A stretch of DNA of 5,265 nt from contig CALGXU010000426.1 in assembly GCA_937935205.1 (NCBI GenBank), forward strand, positions 1 to 5,265. Direction: 5' to 3'. Source of the stretch: an uncultured Rothia sp. (GTDB lineage Bacteria > Actinomycetota > Actinomycetes > Actinomycetales > Micrococcaceae). The notes below the pieces were generated by a model that saw only the letters and a list, made by a program, of their open reading frames with translations, was not told where the DNA came from and did no database searches. Each line of letters begins with the position of its first letter. Position 1 is the stretch's first letter. The translations under genes and the position numbers were made by a program. Below are positions 1-2,835 of the stretch, in pieces.

Positions 1-233
1 TCATAAGCTTTTATGGTTATTAAATTCGACGTATCGTCTTCTTCCGTCGATATCGGAATTTCCACGCTTCCTATCGTGATATCTTTGTATTTAATATATG
101 ATATAAAAAAGCTGTTTTTATTAGCTTTGCTTAATTCCACCGGATAAATTTTATTATTGGAAAAAGCATACGAGGTTTGTAGATATGGATCGTATGTTAT
201 TATATTTCCTGCATCGCCTTTGTTTTTTGCCAT
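1..233 (-). CDS. Unrecognised protein, N-terminal part (low-GC segment)
   Basis: An open frame of 77 complete codons starts at the ATG whose complement is at 231-233 and runs off the left edge with no stop. The protein begins MAKNKGDAGNIITYDPYLQT and continues with alternating hydrophobic and polar stretches around IYPVEL, FFISYIKYKDITIGSVEIPIS and an acidic EEDD near the edge. This looks like a soluble beta-rich domain; there is no signal peptide and no membrane segment. A Shine-Dalgarno-like AAGGA (complement of 245-249) lies 11 bases before the ATG, and a TATAAT-type promoter lies further upstream, so the start is well supported. Codons are AT-rich (ATA, AAA, AAT, TAT), quite unlike the genes right of position 420. 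I do not recognise the family and assign no function. It appears to belong to a different organism from the rest of the window. Confidence 0.6.
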   Translation of the reverse strand, partial: MAKNKGDAGNIITYDPYLQTSYAFSNNKIYPVELSKANKNSFFISYIKYKDITIGSVEIPISTEEDDTSNLITIKAY

Positions 234-261
234 AGTTTTAATTTTCCTTCAAACAAATGTC

Positions 262-289
262 AATATATAATTGCTCAAAAATAATACAA
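262..289 (-). promoter_or_regulatory. Candidate promoter (proximal) for the left-edge gene
   Basis: On the minus strand, TTGTAT (complement of 284-289) and TATATT (complement of 262-267) are separated by 16 bases, about 30 bases before the start codon at 233. The region is so AT-rich that such matches arise easily. This is an alternative to the stronger -10 element at 309-314. Confidence 0.25.
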
Positions 290-308
290 GCCTGTAATCA
301 ACGGTGGT

Positions 309-317
309 ATTATAACA
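309..317 (-). promoter_or_regulatory. Extended -10 promoter element reading left
   Basis: The minus strand reads TGTTATAAT (complement of 309-317). This is a perfect TATAAT preceded by TG plus one base, the classic extended -10 of housekeeping sigma factors. The -35 at 17-base spacing is poor (TTAAGT), as is common for extended -10 promoters. Transcription would begin near 302 and give a leader of roughly 70 bases before the ATG at 233. The element argues against a Bacteroidetes origin, whose promoters have a different -7 box. Confidence 0.45.
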
Positions 318-333
318 TAAAAATCAAGCAAAC

Positions 334-419
334 TTAATAATTATTTAGTAAGTTATTCAGGCTTTTTATAGTTTTTTCGTCTTTGCACCAGTCTTTTTTT
401 ACGACTACTACGAGCTTTA
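334..419 (-). CDS. C-terminal remnant of an unrecognised gene (low-GC segment)
   Basis: Reading left from the junction, the minus strand encodes about 28 residues, VKLVVVVKKDWCKDEK followed by TIKSLNNLLNNY, and stops at TAA (complement of 334-336). The codons (GTA, AAA, CTA, AAT, TAT) match the left-edge gene. The hydrophobic valine run followed by a basic, amphipathic tail looks like a genuine protein end rather than a chance frame. Upstream of about 419 the same frame continues into GC-rich DNA and becomes the Arg/Pro/Ala-rich antisense of yaaA, so the true N-terminal part is missing. A weak AT-rich inverted repeat (331-340 with 345-354, 9 of 10 pairs) covers the last codons. Family unknown. 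It probably sits just upstream of the left-edge gene in the source genome. Confidence 0.45.
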
Positions 420-425
420 CGGACC
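405..425. other. Composition break: probable chimeric junction
   Basis: Composition changes from about 30% G+C (first 420 bases) to about 70% (next 60) within a few bases. Reading frames on both strands are cut here: the plus-strand yaaA frame has family-like residues only from about RTEPAQPA (420 on) and meets a stop at 369-371, while the minus-strand frame ending at 334 has plausible residues only up to about 419. No IS end, tRNA, attachment site or direct repeat is visible. A library, amplification or assembly chimera is the simplest explanation; a natural insertion is possible but leaves no visible machinery. Confidence 0.7.
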
Positions 426-998
426 GAACCGGCGCAGCCCGCGATCCGCACCTACACTGGCGTGCTCTTTGAGGCGCTGGACTATGAGAGCTTCTCCCCC
501 GCCGAACGCGATGCCGCGCACTGGTCACTGCTGATTTCTTCGGCGCTGTGGGGTATTCTGCGCCCCGAGGACGCGATTCCCGCCTACCGCCTGTCAATGG
601 GTGTGAAGCTGGGCTCGGTGGGTGCGCTCGCCTCCTTCTGGAAGGGTGCGTTGGGTACCGCGCTGGAGGCGACCGCGAAGGACCAGCTGATTCTGGATTG
701 CCGTTCTGCAGCCTACGCGAAGTCGTGGGTGACTCCCTCGGCGCAGACTCTGGCGGTTCGTGTGGAGCGTGTGGCTGCCGATGGGTCGCGTAAGGTCGTC
801 TCGCACATGGCGAAGCATTACCGCGGCCTGTTTGCGCGCTACCTGATTCAATCGGGTTTGGCGGCTCGTCCTGTTGACGGTTCTACGGCGGGTATTGCCG
901 AATTTTTGGAGGCGGTCAGCGAGGACTGGTCGGTGGAGTGCACCCTGCCGACGGCGCGTAAGGCGGGCATTTTGACGTTGCTGGTGCATGAGCAGTAG
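420..998 (+). pseudogene. yaaA: YaaA family (UPF0246/DUF328) peroxide-stress protein, 5'-truncated
   Basis: The frame from about 420 to the TAG at 996-998 gives 192 residues of a YaaA-family protein. Recognisable family landmarks are YTGVLFEALDYESF near the start, the signature GILRPEDAIPAYRLSMG, the tryptophan segment SFWKGAL, and the late motif VVSHMAKHYRGLFARYL. Family members are usually about 250 residues, so roughly the first 55-65 are missing, including the usual N-terminal LLPPSEGK-like segment. The GTG at 462 is not a credible start because homologous residues precede it. In E. coli YaaA limits oxidative damage by holding down free intracellular iron during peroxide stress, and it is a cytoplasmic protein. 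Codon use is GC-rich actinobacterial. The gene is broken by the junction on its left and is probably intact in the source genome. Nothing suggests it shares a transcript with the surface genes downstream. Confidence 0.88.
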
Positions 999-1136
999 CG
1001 GCCGCCAGCTGTTATTTCTCACTTTTTAAAGATTCATTATCAAAATTTTTTAACTATTTTTTGAACGTAAAAAAATATATTTCCCCCTGTAAAACCACAT
1101 TTCCCCACATTGAGCGGGTAGGTTTTTATGGGGTGT

Positions 1137-1171
1137 AAGGCGGGTAGTGTCTATCTATCCGCCTTCTTTTT
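1137..1171 (+). terminator. Rho-independent terminator downstream of yaaA
   Basis: The 11-bp stem AAGGCGGGTAG (1137-1147) pairs with CTATCCGCCTT (1155-1165), with one G-U wobble and a 7-base loop, followed by TCTTTTT. It lies 138 bases after the yaaA stop. It probably ends yaaA transcription and isolates the surface gene. Confidence 0.75.
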
Positions 1172-1201
1172 GTGCACAGAAGTGCTTATAGTATTAAACG
1201 T

Positions 1202-1219
1202 CTCGCCATTGGTGGCGGG
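1202..1219 (+). other. Small hairpin in the upstream region of the SLH-like gene
   Basis: CTCGCCA (1202-1208) pairs with TGGCGGG (1213-1219), with one wobble, around the four-base loop TTGG. No U-run follows, so it is not a terminator. It would be a leader structure only if transcription starts upstream near 1200. No known riboswitch is recognised. Confidence 0.35.
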
Positions 1220-1286
1220 TACTTCACTCACTAACATTCACATTCTCAACTCAGCACACATGGAAACACGTCACGCCACGTACGTA

Positions 1287-1329
1287 TAGCAAACGACTAG
1301 AGGCTTAACCAATGGTTATTGGTTTGCTA
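1287..1329. repeat. Nested inverted repeats upstream of the SLH-like gene
   Basis: The outer arms TAGCAAAC (1287-1294) and GTTTGCTA (1322-1329) are exact inverted copies. Inside them AACCAAT (1307-1313) and ATTGGTT (1318-1324) form a second exact inverted repeat around GGTT. The right arms share three bases, so the two pairings compete if formed in RNA. On DNA, the inner repeat has the size of a dimeric repressor operator and lies on the candidate promoter at 1305-1333. Confidence 0.5.
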
Positions 1330-1333
1330 GCGT
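1305..1333 (+). promoter_or_regulatory. Candidate promoter for the SLH-like gene, overlapped by an inverted repeat
   Basis: TTAACC (1305-1310) matches the -35 consensus at four of six bases. After exactly 17 bases comes TAGCGT (1328-1333), which has the TAnnnT form usual for actinobacterial -10 boxes. Start of transcription would be near 1340, leaving a leader of about 33 bases. The inverted repeat 1307-1324 covers most of the -35 and the spacer, so a bound regulator could block polymerase. This is inference from pattern only. Confidence 0.35.
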
Positions 1334-1372
1334 AGAAGTAACCACTCAGAAACACATCGATGGGACAATGAA

Positions 1373-2443
1373 ATGTCTACTTTTTCCTCTCGTCGCGCCC
1401 TTTTTAAGGGTGCGGCAGCACTAACAGTCGCTGGCGCTTTGGGTGCGCACCACGCCGGCGAGCAGAGCGCCCAGGCTGCCACCTTGGACGTTAAGACCAC
1501 TCCGCTGACGTTCAAGGTTACTGAGGCATCATTTGATATTAGCGGCTTCAATCTCAGCTACGAGATTACCGGTCTGCAGGCTGTGCTTGATACCGGACTG
1601 TACACCCCGTACATTGAGGCCGGCTACTACACCAAGGAGAAGGGCTTCAAGCAGTTCTATTTCTTCTCTCTTGAGCCGAAGAAGCGCATCGAGAATGATG
1701 TCTACATTAGGCATCACGTCATTGATTCTGAGATCACCGGTGGCCCGAATGGAGACTATGGTGTTCGCCTGTCTCTTCGTCCGCGCCGTGAGCAGTACAC
1801 CATTCTGCGCACCCTTGAAGTTCGCCCCACGATTGACACTGAATTCGCGTGGGCGCCGTTCATTGTGGACATTGATATGGATGGCGAGTACGCTCCCGAT
1901 ATCTACAGGTCATGTAGCGCGAAGGTTCTGCTGCTCGATAAGAACCGTTGTTTCCACCCCCAGCATGCGGTGACCCGCGGCGACCTGATGGATGCAATCT
2001 ACCGAGGCGCCCGCTCGCCGAAGGTGAAGCTTCCTGCGCGTTCTCCTTTCCCGGATTTGTCCCCGAAGGATGAGCGTTACCCGGCGTACATTTGGGCGTA
2101 TCAGAACGGTCTGACTTCCGGCTGGTCTGACGGTAAGATGCACCCGGAGGCGGTAGCTAGCCGCGCTACGATGGCTGCGTTCTTCTACCGTTACTTTATG
2201 CTTACCCCCGGTCGTCGTTCTTATTGGTTCCGGCCCACGATTCCGCAGGATATGAAGCCGGGTTCCCCGTTCTACACTGAGTCGGTGTGGTTGCATTCGT
2301 CGGTGAATATTGATACGAGCTATCACAATAAGAGCAAGGATTTCCGTCCGACCAAGACTGCTACCCGCGAGGAGCTGGCTCGTGTCCTGTCAATGCTCGA
2401 CATGCTTGACACCATCCCCAACAGCCCCTATATCGATGACTAA
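1373..2443 (+). CDS. Tat-exported protein with beta-rich domain and three SLH-like repeats
   Basis: A 356-residue exported protein, probably cell-surface bound. The ATG at 1373 is chosen because GGGA (1362-1365) lies 7 bases upstream and the N-terminus makes a complete signal peptide. SRRALFK (residues 6-12) is a twin-arginine motif, followed by a hydrophobic segment (13-24) and an AQA (33-35) cleavage site. Residues 37-160 are beta-rich and unnamed, starting VTEASFDISGFNL and rich in Tyr and Phe. Three S-layer-homology-like repeats follow: about 163-211 (ending TRGDLMDAIYR), 226-276 (FPDLSPKDERY to SRATMAAFFYR) and 288-343 (ending TREELARVLSML). TRGD, SRAT and TREE stand where SLH domains carry their TRAE-like motif, which in Firmicutes helps bind wall polysaccharide. 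The only cysteines, C181 and C193, both fall in the first repeat and could pair. A strong terminator follows, so the gene is probably monocistronic. SLH assignment is fairly sure; ligand and role are unknown. Confidence 0.88.
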   Translation: MSTFSSRRALFKGAAALTVAGALGAHHAGEQSAQAATLDVKTTPLTFKVTEASFDISGFNLSYEITGLQAVLDTGLYTPYIEAGYYTKEKGFKQFYFFSLEPKKRIENDVYIRHHVIDSEITGGPNGDYGVRLSLRPRREQYTILRTLEVRPTIDTEFAWAPFIVDIDMDGEYAPDIYRSCSAKVLLLDKNRCFHPQHAVTRGDLMDAIYRGARSPKVKLPARSPFPDLSPKDERYPAYIWAYQNGLTSGWSDGKMHPEAVASRATMAAFFYRYFMLTPGRRSYWFRPTIPQDMKPGSPFYTESVWLHSSVNIDTSYHNKSKDFRPTKTATREELARVLSMLDMLDTIPNSPYIDD

Positions 2444-2461
2444 GATTCGGCAGGTACCGTG

Positions 2462-2473
2462 AACCGTACGGTT
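2462..2473. repeat. 12-bp perfect palindrome after the SLH-like gene
   Basis: AACCGTACGGTT is a perfect palindrome 18 bases after the TAA. It is preceded by another ACCGT copy (GGTACCGTG at 2454-2462). It is too short and loop-free to act as a terminator. It could be a protein-binding site or simply chance. Confidence 0.3.
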
Positions 2474-2535
2474 GGCCCTACATGTTTTAGCTTGGGTTGA
2501 CTTCTGAGAACAGTAGCTGAAGATAGCGGCTGTAG

Positions 2536-2571
2536 AAGGGGCGGTGAGAGTTTTTCTCTCACCGCCCCTTT
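2536..2571 (+). terminator. Strong terminator after the SLH-like gene
   Basis: AAGGGGCGGTGAGAG (2536-2550) and CTCTCACCGCCCCTT (2556-2570) form a perfect 15-bp stem with a TTTTT loop. The U-run after it is short and interrupted (TTTCT, then CTTTTT at 2581-2586). It lies 92 bases after the stop codon and should end transcription of the SLH-like gene before the next one. The flanking bases would let it work weakly in the other direction too. Confidence 0.85.
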
Positions 2572-2672
2572 CTGTGTGGTCTTTTTGGGGTCGAGCTTTG
2601 TATAAAACCGGGGGCGTAATTTTCGATTTTTTGTCTTATAACTCTCATCGGCATGTTTTTCTCGTGTTTTCG

Positions 2673-2702
2673 TTGAATGTCTAGGACGCGGGTTGGTAGG
2701 CT
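2673..2702 (+). promoter_or_regulatory. Alternative candidate promoter for the large surface gene
   Basis: TTGAAT (2673-2678), 18 bases, then TAGGCT (2697-2702), a TAnnnT-type -10. It lies just upstream of, and partly overlaps the regulatory patch around, the candidate at 2707-2735. At most one of the two may be real. Confidence 0.25.
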
Positions 2703-2718
2703 GAAATTGCACTTCAGC
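2700..2718. repeat. Inverted repeat centred on the candidate -35 box
   Basis: GCTGAA (2700-2705) and TTCAGC (2713-2718) are exact inverted copies 7 bases apart and enclose the candidate -35 hexamer TTGCAC (2707-2712). The size suits an operator half-site pair. No regulator is identified. Confidence 0.35.
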
Positions 2719-2735
2719 ATGCCGCCGCTTAGGGT
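2707..2735 (+). promoter_or_regulatory. Candidate promoter for the large surface gene
   Basis: TTGCAC (2707-2712), exactly 17 bases, then TAGGGT (2730-2735), a -10 form often seen in GC-rich actinobacteria. Only the first three -35 bases match consensus. Transcription would start near 2742, giving a leader of about 95 bases before the ATG at 2836. Confidence 0.35.
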
Positions 2736-2835
2736 CCTCTACGATATGGATTCGGTACGGTGGACTGTCACTCATTTATCCTCTCAACTTCTTTTCTCAA
2801 TCACCCTCTTTCATGCAGAAAATTCAGATTGGATA

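Larger units (their letters stand above)
999..1372. other. Non-coding region between yaaA and the SLH-like gene
   Basis: No credible gene lies in these 374 bases. The first part (about 1008-1080) is a strikingly AT-rich patch with T and A runs. Then come a C-rich stretch with two TTCCCC boxes (1081-1107), a plus-strand terminator (1137-1171), a small hairpin (1202-1219), and a candidate promoter with inverted repeats just before the next gene. A second, weaker promoter candidate is TTGTGC (1170-1175) with TATTAA (1192-1197) at 16 bases. If that one were used, the mRNA leader would be about 170 bases and contain both hairpins. Confidence 0.6.
2444..2835. other. Non-coding region between the two surface-protein genes
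   Basis: These 392 bases hold a 12-bp palindrome just after the stop (2462-2473), a strong terminator (2536-2571), a T-rich low-GC patch (about 2580-2680), and promoter candidates with an inverted repeat (2673-2735). The frame of the downstream gene is open from 2677 and contains ATGs at 2719 and 2746, but neither is favoured as a start. I see no independent gene here. Confidence 0.6.

Noticed and set aside
462..464. GTG at 462 as the start of yaaA
   Set aside because: Family-like residues (PAxPAxxTYTG) precede it in frame, so the gene is truncated rather than starting here.
334..597. Minus-strand open frame of 87 codons across the junction
   Set aside because: The first two thirds are antisense to yaaA (Arg/Pro/Ala-rich), and only the last 28 codons look coding. 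It is an artefact of joining two pieces; only the tail is annotated.
997..1004. GCGGCCGC (NotI site) straddling the yaaA stop, considered as a cloning scar
   Set aside because: The protein ends normally and no vector or linker sequence follows. Such an octamer arises easily in GC-rich DNA.
594..1022. Minus-strand open frame of 142 codons over yaaA
   Set aside because: It is an antisense shadow, rich in Arg and Thr, opposite a clearly homologous YaaA frame.
1368..1424. ATG at 1368 opening an 18-codon frame overlapping the start of the SLH-like gene
   Set aside because: It is out of frame, and the GGGA is only 2 bases upstream of it. The ATG at 1373 has better spacing and opens a full signal peptide.
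2440..2775. Minus-strand open frame of 111 codons between the two surface genes, starting MSDSPPYRIHIVEDPKRR
   Set aside because: AGAGG precedes its ATG by only 4 bases, and the frame reads through both arms of the 15-bp terminator. It uses codons rare in the neighbours (AGA, TTA, CGA) and covers the putative promoter region. It cannot be fully excluded, but support is poor.
2719..2835. In-frame upstream ATGs at 2719 and 2746 for the large surface gene
   Set aside because: Starting there would put 30-39 extra residues before the basic N-region of the signal peptide, and both sites fall on the candidate promoter. The start at 2836/2839 gives a normal signal peptide.
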